Assembly: GCA_017536205.1 (NCBI GenBank)
Contig: JAFXHX010000002.1
Location: forward strand, 58,811-122,810
Length of the DNA stretch: 64,000 nt
Source: Clostridia bacterium
GTDB taxonomy: Bacteria > Bacillota > Clostridia > Christensenellales > Borkfalkiaceae
Direction of reading: 5' to 3'
Shown: positions 54,938-64,000 of the stretch, one piece after another
Layout of the letters: every line of letters starts with the position of its first letter
How positions within the stretch are numbered: the stretch's first letter is position 1
Program-made: the position numbers and the translations under genes
Notes under the pieces: model-generated
What the model was told of the DNA's origin: nothing
Seen by the model: the letters and a program-made list of their open reading frames with translations, nothing else
The model's database searches: none

Positions 54938-57759
54938 TAGAGCGAAAAATAGTAATTAAAGGCGCAAAGCAAAACAACTTAAAAAACGTAAACGTTGAAA
55001 TACCCCGTAACAAACTAGTAGTGTTTACGGGTCTTTCGGGTTCAGGCAAATCAACGCTTGCGTTCGATACCATTTTTGCAGAAGGGCAAAGAAAGTATAT
55101 GGAAAGCCTTTCAAGTTACGCGCGCCAATTTTTAGGGCAAATGGAAAAGCCCGACGTCGATAGTATAGAAGGCTTGTCGCCCGCAATATCAATCGACCAA
55201 AAAACCACTTCAAACAACCCCCGTTCAACGGTTGGTACGGTAACCGAGATTTACGATTATTTAAGGCTTTTGTTTGCAAAAGTAGGCGTTCCGCACTGCC
55301 CTGAATGTGGTAAGGAAATACGCAGGCAAACGATAGACGAAATTGCCGATAGGGTTTTAGAACTTGAAGAAGGCACTAAAATTATAGTAAAAGCACCCGT
55401 AGTAAGGGGTAGAAAAGGGGAGTTTGAAAAACAACTCGAAGGCTATAAAAAGCAAGGTTACGTTCGCGTTAATATAGACGGCGAAATGCGCGACCTTCAA
55501 GAAAAAATTAAACTTGAAAAGAATATAAAACACGATATAAGCGTAGTTATTGATAGGCTTATAGTTAAAAACGGCATATCAAAACGCCTTTCCGACAGTT
55601 TAGAGAACGCAATTAAACTTGCCGACGGGCTTGTTTTAATAGAAGCAAACGGCGTGGACACGCTTTATTCAACTAAATACGCTTGCCCCGACTGTGGCGT
55701 TTCACTTCCCGAAATAGAGCCAAGGCTTTTTTCGTTTAACAACCCGTTTGGGGCTTGCCCCGACTGTAAGGGTTTGGGCTTTAAAATGGCGGTTGATGAA
55801 AAACTTGTTATAGGCGACCCAAACCGTTCGCTTAACCAAGGCGCATTAACTATAACAGGCTGGAATCTCGATACGGGCAGAATGGCGCAAATGTATTTTA
55901 ATTCGCTTGCCAAGTATTACGGTTTTTCAATGGATACCCCCATTAAAGACCTACCTAAAGACGTTTTGAATATTTTGCTTTACGGCAACGGTGGCGAAAA
56001 AATTGAAATGAAGTATGCAACTCGCACGTTTAGCGGTAGTTTTAACAGTAGTTTTGAAGGCGTTATACCAAACCTTGAACGCCGTCACCGTGAAACTACT
56101 TCCGATTACACCAAGAGCGAAATTGAAAAATATATGGTTACGCTCCCCTGTAAAACGTGTAACGGCAAAAGGTTAAAAAAAGAAGCGCTTGCCGTTAAAG
56201 TAGGCGGTAAGTCGATAGACGAAATTGCCGATATGAGCGTTAGCGAAGTTTTCGACCTTTTAAGTTCGCTCGAACTTACCAAAACGCAGTCAATCATAGC
56301 AAAATCAATTCTTAAAGAAATAAAGGCAAGGCTAGACTTTTTAAAAGAAGTAGGGCTAGGCTATTTAACGCTATCAAGAAACGCAGGCTCGCTATCGGGT
56401 GGCGAAGCGCAACGAATAAGGCTTGCAACCCAAATAGGTAGCGGACTAACGGGCGTTTTATATATTTTAGACGAGCCGAGCATAGGCCTTCACCAACGCG
56501 ATAACGCTAAACTTATAGAATCGCTTAAAAAACTTCGCGATTTAGAAAACACCTTAATAGTAGTCGAGCACGATGAAGATACAATGCGCTCGGCAGACTT
56601 TATAGTCGATATAGGCCCGAAAGCGGGCGTTCACGGTGGCGAAGTGGTGGTTGCAGGTAGCATAACAGACGTTATGAACGAGCCACTTTCTATAACGGGC
56701 GACTATTTAGCGGGAAGAAGGAAAATTGAAGTTCCCAAAGTAAGATATAAGCCCGACGGAAGATTTTTAACGGTTATGGGCGCTAGGCAAAACAACCTTA
56801 AAAATATAAACGTTTCTTTCCCAGTAGGTTTAATTACTGCCGTAACGGGCGTTTCGGGAAGTGGTAAAAGTTCGCTTGTAAACGAAGTTTTATACCCCGT
56901 AACTTCAACGGTACTAAACGGCGCAAAAATGCGTCTTGGCAACTTTGACGACGTTTTGGGTATGGATTACTTTGACAAAGTAATTCAAATAGACCAGTCG
57001 CCCATAGGCAGAACGCCAAGAAGTAACCCTGCAACGTACACGGGCGTGTTTACCTATATTCGCGAAATATTTGCATCAACGCTCGACGCGAAAGAGCGTG
57101 GCTATACGGCAGGCCGTTTTAGTTTTAACGTTCAAGGCGGTAGGTGCGAAAACTGCTCGGGCGACGGTATTATTACTATATCAATGCACTTCTTGCCCGA
57201 CGTTTACGTTCCGTGCGAAGTGTGTAAGGGAAAACGCTACAATCGCGAAACTTTAGAAGTTAAATATAAAGGAAAATCTATATCAGACGTTTTAGAAATG
57301 ACCGTTGACGAAGCAACCGAGTTTTTTGAAAGCGTTCCAAGAATATATTCAAAAATTAAAACCCTTCAAGACGTGGGGCTTGGCTATATAAAACTAGGTC
57401 AACCTGCAACCACCTTGTCAGGAGGCGAAGCGCAAAGAGTAAAACTTGCAACGGAACTATCAAAGCGTTCAACGGGCAAAACGCTATATATTTTAGACGA
57501 GCCAACCACGGGGCTTCACTCGTACGACGTTCAAAAACTTATAAACATTATGGCAGAACTTAGGCGTGCAGGAAACACCGTTATAGTTATCGAGCATAAT
57601 CTCGACGTTATTAAAACTGCCGACTACGTTATTGATTTAGGGCCCGAAGGTGGAAACGCAGGTGGAACGGTAGTTTGTCAAGGCTCGCCCGAAGAAGTTG
57701 CTAAAAACGAAAACAGTTACACTGGAATATTCCTAAAAAAGGTGCTTGCAAATGATTAG
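54934..57759 (+). CDS. uvrA: Excinuclease ABC subunit A
   Basis: Damage-sensing ABC-type ATPase dimer, 941 residues. Two Walker A motifs (GLSGSGKST and GVSGSGKSS), two signature motifs ([29 protein letters not shown]), and zinc modules [16 protein letters not shown] and [14 protein letters not shown] are all present. It follows uvrB directly; uvrC is not in the window. Confidence 0.99.
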   Translation: MIERKIVIKGAKQNNLKNVNVEIPRNKLVVFTGLSGSGKSTLAFDTIFAEGQRKYMESLSSYARQFLGQMEKPDVDSIEGLSPAISIDQKTTSNNPRSTVGTVTEIYDYLRLLFAKVGVPHCPECGKEIRRQTIDEIADRVLELEEGTKIIVKAPVVRGRKGEFEKQLEGYKKQGYVRVNIDGEMRDLQEKIKLEKNIKHDISVVIDRLIVKNGISKRLSDSLENAIKLADGLVLIEANGVDTLYSTKYACPDCGVSLPEIEPRLFSFNNPFGACPDCKGLGFKMAVDEKLVIGDPNRSLNQGALTITGWNLDTGRMAQMYFNSLAKYYGFSMDTPIKDLPKDVLNILLYGNGGEKIEMKYATRTFSGSFNSSFEGVIPNLERRHRETTSDYTKSEIEKYMVTLPCKTCNGKRLKKEALAVKVGGKSIDEIADMSVSEVFDLLSSLELTKTQSIIAKSILKEIKARLDFLKEVGLGYLTLSRNAGSLSGGEAQRIRLATQIGSGLTGVLYILDEPSIGLHQRDNAKLIESLKKLRDLENTLIVVEHDEDTMRSADFIVDIGPKAGVHGGEVVVAGSITDVMNEPLSITGDYLAGRRKIEVPKVRYKPDGRFLTVMGARQNNLKNINVSFPVGLITAVTGVSGSGKSSLVNEVLYPVTSTVLNGAKMRLGNFDDVLGMDYFDKVIQIDQSPIGRTPRSNPATYTGVFTYIREIFASTLDAKERGYTAGRFSFNVQGGRCENCSGDGIITISMHFLPDVYVPCEVCKGKRYNRETLEVKYKGKSISDVLEMTVDEATEFFESVPRIYSKIKTLQDVGLGYIKLGQPATTLSGGEAQRVKLATELSKRSTGKTLYILDEPTTGLHSYDVQKLINIMAELRRAGNTVIVIEHNLDVIKTADYVIDLGPEGGNAGGTVVCQGSPEEVAKNENSYTGIFLKKVLAND

Positions 57760-58153
57760 AGACGAGTTTTTAAAAAACGAAATGGGGCTAACCCCCAAAG
57801 AATTAAAAGGCGTAAAAGAAAAGGGCGAAAGGGCGTATTTCTCTAGCGAAATAATGAGTTTAACGTCGCTAGTAAAAACCTTTAACTTTTCGCTACTAGT
57901 AATAGCGGTAATGGCGTTAGCAGCAACTGCAATACTCGTTTACGTTTTATTTGACGGCGACTTTAAATTAACGGGCGAATTCATAGCCTTTTTAATAGTC
58001 GACGGAGTTATGGTTTTACTTTTAATAGGTTGGTTTTTTATAGGTAGACCTTTAATAAATAAGAAAATTAAGCGTTACAAATCGATTATGCAAGAAATAA
58101 CCGAGCAGGAAATGCTTAAAAATACTAAAATATTTAAAAACGTTAAAAGATAA
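57752..58153 (+). CDS. Small two-helix membrane protein of unknown function
   Basis: About 133 residues from the ATG at 57752. A charged N-terminus ([30 protein letters not shown] in part) precedes two hydrophobic helices (about 48-70 and 80-100) and a basic C-terminus. It overlaps the uvrA end by 8 nt and lies 9 nt before nagA, so it is cotranscribed. I recognise no family. Confidence 0.75.
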   Translation: MIRDEFLKNEMGLTPKELKGVKEKGERAYFSSEIMSLTSLVKTFNFSLLVIAVMALAATAILVYVLFDGDFKLTGEFIAFLIVDGVMVLLLIGWFFIGRPLINKKIKRYKSIMQEITEQEMLKNTKIFKNVKR

Positions 58154-58162
58154 GGAGCAATT

Positions 58163-59305
58163 ATGAAAGGATTTAAAAACGCAAACGTTTTAATTAACGG
58201 CAAAATTGTAAAAACAGATATCGGCTTTGATAAAACTATTAAAGAGATAGGTAATTTAAGCGTAGAAGAACTTTACAAAGTTCCCGAAAGCGCAGTCGTA
58301 GTTCCCGGCTTTATCGACGAGCACACTCACGGCGCAGCAGGGTGCGACGCTATGGACGGCTCTACCCAAGCGCTTAAAAAAATAGCAACTGCAATTGCTA
58401 GCGAAGGTACTACTTCGTTTTTAGCAACCACAATGACGCAAAGCCCCGAAAACATAACTAACGCCTTAAACGCAGTAAACGAATATATTAACTCAAACGA
58501 AGTTGAGGGTGCAGAAGTATTAGGCGTTCACCTTGAAGGTCCGTTCATTTCGCCAAAACACATAGGTGCGCAACCCCTTGAATACGTTGCAAAGCCGTCA
58601 AGCCAAACTATGCAAGGCTACGTTACGGCATCTGGAAACAATATTAAAATAGTTTCGCTTGCCCCTGAACAAGAAGGTGCAGAAGAACTTGTTAAATATC
58701 TATGCGAAAAGGGCATAACCCCGTCAATCGCACACACCGGCGCTAAATATAACGACTGTGAAAAGGCAGTTAGTTGGGGCGTTAAATCGGTTACTCATAC
58801 ATATAACGCACAAACGGGGCTTCATCACCGTGATGCAGGCGTAGTAGGCTCGGCGCTTTTAATGGATGAACTTGCTTGCGAACTTATTTGCGACCTTATT
58901 CACGTTTCAGTTCCCGCAATTAAACTCGTTGTTAAAAACAAGCCCGAAGATAAAGTCGTTTTAATTACCGACAGTATGCGTGCAAAACATATGCCCGACG
59001 GTGAAAGTGAACTTGGCGGTCAACTTGTTATAGTTAAAAACGGCGAGGCAAGGCTTGTTGACGGAACTTTGGCAGGTAGCGTTTTAAAAATGAACGACGC
59101 TATTAAAAACGTCGTTAAAAACTGCTCCGTTCCGTTTGAAACTGCAATTAAGTTTGCAACTGAAAACCCTGCTAAAAACCTTGGCGTGTTCGATACTTTA
59201 GGCTCTATCGAAGTTGGCAAAAGGGCTAACTTTGCAGTAATTGATAAAGAAACGTTCAAAGTATATTTAACCGTTAAGAACGGCAACGTTATTTATAAGG
59301 CGTAA
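58163..59305 (+). CDS. nagA: N-acetylglucosamine-6-phosphate deacetylase
   Basis: Amidohydrolase that turns GlcNAc-6-phosphate into glucosamine-6-phosphate for amino-sugar use and wall recycling. The 380 residues have metal motif GFIDEHTHGAAGCD (residues 48-61), HLEGPFIS, HTGAKYNDCE, THTYNAQTGLHHRDAG and the catalytic Asp in ITDSMRA. The GGAG site lies 6 nt before ATG. No nagB or PTS gene is adjacent. Confidence 0.95.
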   Translation: MKGFKNANVLINGKIVKTDIGFDKTIKEIGNLSVEELYKVPESAVVVPGFIDEHTHGAAGCDAMDGSTQALKKIATAIASEGTTSFLATTMTQSPENITNALNAVNEYINSNEVEGAEVLGVHLEGPFISPKHIGAQPLEYVAKPSSQTMQGYVTASGNNIKIVSLAPEQEGAEELVKYLCEKGITPSIAHTGAKYNDCEKAVSWGVKSVTHTYNAQTGLHHRDAGVVGSALLMDELACELICDLIHVSVPAIKLVVKNKPEDKVVLITDSMRAKHMPDGESELGGQLVIVKNGEARLVDGTLAGSVLKMNDAIKNVVKNCSVPFETAIKFATENPAKNLGVFDTLGSIEVGKRANFAVIDKETFKVYLTVKNGNVIYKA

Positions 59306-59314
59306 GGTGATATT

Positions 59315-59920
59315 ATGGCAATGAAAAAACTTTCGTACGGATTATTCGTTGTAACCACCAAAAACGGTGGCAAAAACAACGGTCTTATAACCAACACTGC
59401 AATTCAAGTAACTACCACGCCAAACGTTATAGCAATGGCAGTTAACAAGGCAAGTTATAGTTGTGGTTTAATAGGCGAAGAAAAAGAGTTTAACGTTTCA
59501 ATTATTAGCGAAAAGGCAAAGTTCGACCTTTTTAAGCGCTTTGGCTTTGCTAGTGGTAAAGATACTAATAAGTTTGAAGGATTTTCGGCGTATAAGGTTG
59601 CCGATAACGGAATAACTTATATAACCGAAGGTACTAACGCAGTTTTAACTTGTAAAGTTATAAACTCGGTTGAACTTTCTTCGCACGTTCTTTATATTGC
59701 CGAAGTTACCGATAGTTTTCTTTTAAACGACGATAAATCGGCAACTTACGAATATTATTTTTCTAACATTAAACCCAAGCCACAAGCGCAAAAACCTAAA
59801 AAGACCGTTTGGAGATGCTCTATTTGTGGTTACGAAGAAGAAGTAGACGAACTTCCCGATGATTTCCTTTGCCCGCTTTGCAACCACCCCAAGCAAGATT
59901 TTGAAAAGATAGAGGCTTAA
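59315..59920 (+). CDS. Flavin reductase-like domain fused to rubredoxin (Hrb-type)
   Basis: A 201-residue two-domain electron carrier. Residues 1-150 form an FMN-binding split-barrel flavin reductase domain (SYGLFVVTTK, GLITNTAIQVTTTPNVIAMAVNKASYS). Residues 163-201 form a rubredoxin with CSICGYEEEV and CPLCNHP supplying four iron-binding cysteines. This is the order of Moorella high-molecular-weight rubredoxin, which passes electrons to flavodiiron proteins to remove O2 or NO. No flavodiiron gene is adjacent. It lies 9 nt after nagA and 2 nt before the mutase gene. Confidence 0.9.
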   Translation: MAMKKLSYGLFVVTTKNGGKNNGLITNTAIQVTTTPNVIAMAVNKASYSCGLIGEEKEFNVSIISEKAKFDLFKRFGFASGKDTNKFEGFSAYKVADNGITYITEGTNAVLTCKVINSVELSSHVLYIAEVTDSFLLNDDKSATYEYYFSNIKPKPQAQKPKKTVWRCSICGYEEEVDELPDDFLCPLCNHPKQDFEKIEA

Positions 59921-59922
59921 TT

Positions 59923-61641
59923 ATGAATTATAAACAACTTTATAACTCTTGGTTAAAAGACGAAAGGCTTATAAACGAAGCAAAACTTGAACTTCAAGCC
60001 TTAACCGATGAAAAAGATATAGAATATCGCTTTGGCGCCGAACTTGAATTCGGCACGGCTGGTATGCGTGGGATACTTGGCTACGGCACTAATATGATGA
60101 ACGTTTACACCGTTAAGCGCGCATCGCAAGGTCTAGCAACCTATATTAAAAGTTTAGGCAAGTCCGCTATGGAAAGGGGTGTTGCAGTTTCATACGACAC
60201 AAGGCTTAATAGCGAACTTTTCGCTAGGGCAACTGCCGGCGTGTTACTCAGTAACGGCATAAAAGTTACCATATTTGAAAAAGCAAGCCCCGTTCCTATG
60301 CTTTCTTACGCAGTAAGAGAAACGGGCGCGGTGGCGGGCGTTATGATAACTGCTAGCCACAACCCCAAAGAATATAACGGCTATAAGGTTTACGGGGAAG
60401 ACGGCGCTCAAATGTCGCCCGAAGCAACTAGCGAAGTAGTTAAATACATAAGCGAAATTACCGATTATTTATCAGTAAGCGCACCTATTTTAGAAAAAAT
60501 TGCCAAAACTAACGGCTTAACCGTTTTAGGTGAAGATTTTACCGATAAATACGTTAGTGCGTTAACTAAACTTTCGCTTTCACAAAAGGCAGTTAAAGAG
60601 TTTGGTGAAAAACTCAAAATAGTTTACACGCCACTTCACGGCACGGGCTATATTCCCGTTATGAAAGTGCTTAAAAAACTTGGAATTAACGTTTCGGTTG
60701 TTAAAGAGCAGGTTAAAGAAGACCCTAGTTTTTCTACTGTTGAAGTTCCTAACCCCGAAAATACCGAAGCGATGACGCTTGGTGTAAAACTTGCAAACGA
60801 TATAGGGGCAGACGTTGTGTTTGGCACCGACCCCGATAGCGATAGGCTTGGCGTTGCAATTAGAAACGATTTGGGCGAGTTTATCAACTTAACGGGTAAC
60901 CAAGTTGGCGTTCTACTAGCCGATTACGTTTTAAAAAGGCTTAAACAAGAAAACGCCCTTCCCAAAAACGGCGTTATAGTTAAAAGTTTCGTTTCAACGG
61001 GTATGGTAAAGCCCGTGTGCGAAGAATACGGCGTTTCGCTCGTTGAAGTTCCCGTTGGCTTTAAGTACATAGGCGAAAAAATTAAACTTTACGAAAAAAC
61101 GCTTGAAAAAACTTATCTTTTCGGCTTTGAAGAAAGTTGCGGTTATCTTCGTGGCACTCACGCAAGAGATAAAGACGCCGTTGTTGCAAGTATGCTTTTT
61201 GCCGAAATGGTTTGCTATTACGAATATACTAATACAACCGTTTATAAAGTTCTTCAAAATCTTTATAAAAAACACGGTTTCGTGCTTGATAAAACCGTTT
61301 CTATTGCATTTAAAGGTTTATCTGCAATGAAAGATATGGCAAGCGTTGTTGAAAAAATGCGCAACACTAGCCTTAAAGAAGTTGAAGGCGAAAAAATATC
61401 GGCTGTAAGAGACTATTTGTCGGGCGTTAGAACTCTATCGTCTAAAGAAACCGAAAAACTCGATATCAGTGGTGTTAACTGCATTTATTACGAACTAGAA
61501 AAGGGTGGTTTTATTTGTTTAAGACCGTCTGGTACCGAGCCAAAACTTAAAGTTTATTACTCTGTAACTGCAAGCGACGCTGAAAGCGCTACCGAACTTG
61601 TAAACAAACTAATAAACGGTTTTTCTAACCTTTTAAAATAG
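59923..61641 (+). CDS. Phosphoglucomutase/phosphomannomutase (alpha-D-phosphohexomutase)
   Basis: A 572-residue PgcA-type enzyme that interconverts hexose 1- and 6-phosphates. The phosphoserine loop ITASHNPKEYNGYKVY (about 142-157), metal loop FGTDPDSDRLG, sugar loop GFEESCGYLRG and phosphate loop RPSGTEPKLKVYY are all intact. The preference for glucose versus mannose cannot be read from these loops alone. It ends the uvrB-to-mutase run of tightly packed genes. Confidence 0.93.
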   Translation: MNYKQLYNSWLKDERLINEAKLELQALTDEKDIEYRFGAELEFGTAGMRGILGYGTNMMNVYTVKRASQGLATYIKSLGKSAMERGVAVSYDTRLNSELFARATAGVLLSNGIKVTIFEKASPVPMLSYAVRETGAVAGVMITASHNPKEYNGYKVYGEDGAQMSPEATSEVVKYISEITDYLSVSAPILEKIAKTNGLTVLGEDFTDKYVSALTKLSLSQKAVKEFGEKLKIVYTPLHGTGYIPVMKVLKKLGINVSVVKEQVKEDPSFSTVEVPNPENTEAMTLGVKLANDIGADVVFGTDPDSDRLGVAIRNDLGEFINLTGNQVGVLLADYVLKRLKQENALPKNGVIVKSFVSTGMVKPVCEEYGVSLVEVPVGFKYIGEKIKLYEKTLEKTYLFGFEESCGYLRGTHARDKDAVVASMLFAEMVCYYEYTNTTVYKVLQNLYKKHGFVLDKTVSIAFKGLSAMKDMASVVEKMRNTSLKEVEGEKISAVRDYLSGVRTLSSKETEKLDISGVNCIYYELEKGGFICLRPSGTEPKLKVYYSVTASDAESATELVNKLINGFSNLLK

Positions 61642-61651
61642 GAGATTTCAA

Positions 61652-62893
61652 ATGAAAAAGATTATAACGGCGATAGTTTTAACGTTAGTTCTTGCCCTTG
61701 GGATGTTTGGCTGTAATAATGCGCCTAAACACGATTGTAACGCAGAAGGTCACGTTTTTATTAGATACACCTACGATGACAATGCAACTTGCGAGCAAAA
61801 CGGCACCCAAACTTCGAAATGCGAACATTGTAACGAAACTAAAACCGTTGAAAAAGAAGGAACTAAAGAGCCGAACTGCTCGTACGTAAACGGCGTTTGC
61901 AAATGGTGCTCGCGCCAAGAGCCTTCCCCACACGTGTGCGTATATAATATGGAAACGTATACGATAGTTGATGGTAACGTTTACGTTCAAAACAAGTGTT
62001 CTTGTGGCGAAAAAACGGGAACGCCAACGCTAACTGAAGGCTTTACTATCGTTACGCCCGAAACTGCGCAAGATACCCTTAACGCTTTAACCGATAACGC
62101 TAAAATTATTTTTTCTTCAGGTAATTATAGTAACGACTTGTTTATAGGCGCTAACGGCGAACAGTTTGTTTACTATGAAAATATTACCATCGTCGGCACA
62201 GACGACGCTTACATTAAGCGCATAGCAACTATTGCAAGCGAAGAAGTTAATATTGAAATTGACGGTATTACCTTTAAAAACCTTACCCTTAAAGGTAAAA
62301 TTATATGCGACGGCATATATTTTAAAGGTTGGTCGGGAATGTTAAGCGCCTTTAAAAACGTTAACGTTTTAGGTTGCTCGTTTGTCGATATATATTCGCA
62401 ATTCCGTGCAGATAACTATTCAAACGGCGAAAACGCTAACCACGACGGTGAGTATGTAATTGAAAATCTTAAACTAGAAAACTGCGTGTTTAAGGGAATA
62501 AACTCAAGCCTTGCAAGTTCCGTTGCAATTAACGGCGTTGAAAACCTTACGGTTACGGGTTGTTTGTTTGAAGATATCGATTACGACGTGTTGCAAATAA
62601 ACCATAGGCTTGGCGGTACGGTAATTATAAAGAATAACCACTTTAAAGATTACGGCGCAAGACTATTTAACTTTAACGCTTACCTAGCAAACGAATTATA
62701 CGACGTAACCGTTGATATTTCGTATAACTACATCTACGATATTACTCCTAACTGCGTTTATAAGTATGGAAAATGCCCGTACACCACAACCGAACTTACT
62801 CTTGGCGTTAACTACTGGCAAACTATTCCCGAAATTAGCGAAACGTATTTTCAAAATATAAAGTTTACGCCTAGCGAGCAAATAAGATTTTAA
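61652..62893 (+). CDS. Lipoprotein with Cys-rich N-terminus and right-handed beta-helix
   Basis: A 413-residue exported protein. Lipobox GMFGC (cysteine at 21), then about 90 residues with cysteine pairs spaced like small metal knuckles (CEQNGTQTSKCEHC, CSYVNGVCKWC, CVYN..CSCG). From about 140 on it shows parallel beta-helix-like repeats (ITIVGTDDAYIKRIATI, INGVENLTVTGCLFEDIDY, YNYIYDIT) as in surface carbohydrate-binding or lyase proteins. No catalytic triad is evident. A function in glycan binding is only suggested by the fold. Confidence 0.8.
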   Translation: MKKIITAIVLTLVLALGMFGCNNAPKHDCNAEGHVFIRYTYDDNATCEQNGTQTSKCEHCNETKTVEKEGTKEPNCSYVNGVCKWCSRQEPSPHVCVYNMETYTIVDGNVYVQNKCSCGEKTGTPTLTEGFTIVTPETAQDTLNALTDNAKIIFSSGNYSNDLFIGANGEQFVYYENITIVGTDDAYIKRIATIASEEVNIEIDGITFKNLTLKGKIICDGIYFKGWSGMLSAFKNVNVLGCSFVDIYSQFRADNYSNGENANHDGEYVIENLKLENCVFKGINSSLASSVAINGVENLTVTGCLFEDIDYDVLQINHRLGGTVIIKNNHFKDYGARLFNFNAYLANELYDVTVDISYNYIYDITPNCVYKYGKCPYTTTELTLGVNYWQTIPEISETYFQNIKFTPSEQIRF

Positions 62894-62899
62894 CAAAAT

Positions 62900-62922
62900 C
62901 CCACCCAAACGGGTGGGTTTTT
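62900..62922 (+). terminator. Rho-independent terminator
   Basis: CCCACCC / GGGTGGG with AAAC loop and a T-run. Confidence 0.9.
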
Positions 62923-63003
62923 AATTTCGGAAAAACGCTATTTTAACGCATATTTTAAGGAAAAATAATTTTTAAAAAATTACTAAAAATCGGTAAAAAT
63001 TGC

Positions 63004-63270
63004 TTGACTTATATATTGTAAAATGATATTATTTATAGGCTGCCCACAAGGTGGCGTGCAATTTTTTTTGCACCGCGTAAATTGACAACTGCATAGTAAA
63101 GTATATTTACAGAGATGTAAATAGACGAGAAAAACAAAGTACAGAAGGCAAAAACGAAAAAAATATTCAAGAGTTAATACGAGAGTATGAAACGATTAAG
63201 AAGTTCGTTTTGAGTTTTTTTTGAGAAAGAACTTAAATAAGACGGAAAATACTATTTATGTATTTTAAAA
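63004..63270 (+). promoter_or_regulatory. Promoter and leader of the 23S rRNA gene
   Basis: TTGACT (63004-63009), 17 bp, TATTAT (63027-63032), then about 230 nt of leader. It contains TGCCCAC/GTGGCG and GTGCAA/TTGCAC (63056-63073) hairpins. TTGACAACTGCATAGT (63082-63097) resembles the TTGAAAACTGCATA box that precedes 23S in Bacillota spacers. No 16S or tRNA gene lies here. Confidence 0.7.

Positions 63271-64000
<730 letters not shown>

Overview
The window looks like a core-genome segment of an uncultured, low-GC, Gram-positive-type Clostridia bacterium (Bacillota). Pointers are a tyrS T-box leader, bacilliform lipoproteins, a YajC/TIGR04086 pair, the GGGtGRT protein with its NifU-like partner, a Moorella-type flavin reductase-rubredoxin, and the str-operon order. 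I cannot name a genus. The standard code is used and TGA acts as stop. Promoters are unusually legible: more than ten have consensus-like -35 and -10 boxes exactly 17 bp apart.

Layout. 1-6440 (minus): arginine operon argG-argH-argC-argJ-argB-argD, argD cut by the window edge. 6680-9165 (plus): a glycerol-1-phosphate dehydrogenase-like protein and a GH109-like Gfo/Idh/MocA protein. 9265-11297: accessory patch with an XRE regulator, two divergent small lipoproteins, and a polysaccharide pyruvyl transferase gene between two copies of a 33-bp direct repeat. 11495-13198 (minus): GGGtGRT protein and NifU-like partner. 13312-16095 (plus): T-box, tyrS, yigZ, recX. 16226-17581: BspA-type leucine-rich repeat lipoprotein. 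17613-21209 (minus): rqcP, ispDF fusion, radA, PHP phosphatase. 21262-33850 (plus): rpoB, rpoC (broken by a one-base frameshift), rpsL, rpsG, fusA, tuf, with structured leaders. 33996-39312: fakA-fakB and a large putative glycosidase. 39407-44960: ruvCAB, queA, an 83-bp tandem repeat, tgt, yajC, TIGR04086. 44974-47886: gntR-ABC exporter operon divergent from an sdpR-sdpI-like pair. 47938-48210: periodic TATAAT/hairpin array and tRNA-Leu(CAA). 48327-52805: polA, coaE, lytic transglycosylase, membrane protein. 52961-61641: uvrB, uvrA, a small membrane protein, nagA, flavin reductase-rubredoxin, phosphohexomutase. 61652-62893: beta-helix lipoprotein. 63271-64000: 5' part of a 23S rRNA gene with its own promoter and no 16S gene next to it.

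Most genes are housekeeping: arginine synthesis, transcription and translation core, Holliday-junction and excision repair, queuosine, isoprenoid and lipid precursor supply. No CRISPR array, transposase, phage or clear defence system is visible. The best leads are the repeated hairpin element between queA and tgt, the direct-repeat scar around the pyruvyl transferase gene, the XRE regulator with two identical operators, the rpoC frameshift, the GGGtGRT/NifU-like pair, and the apparently unlinked 23S gene.
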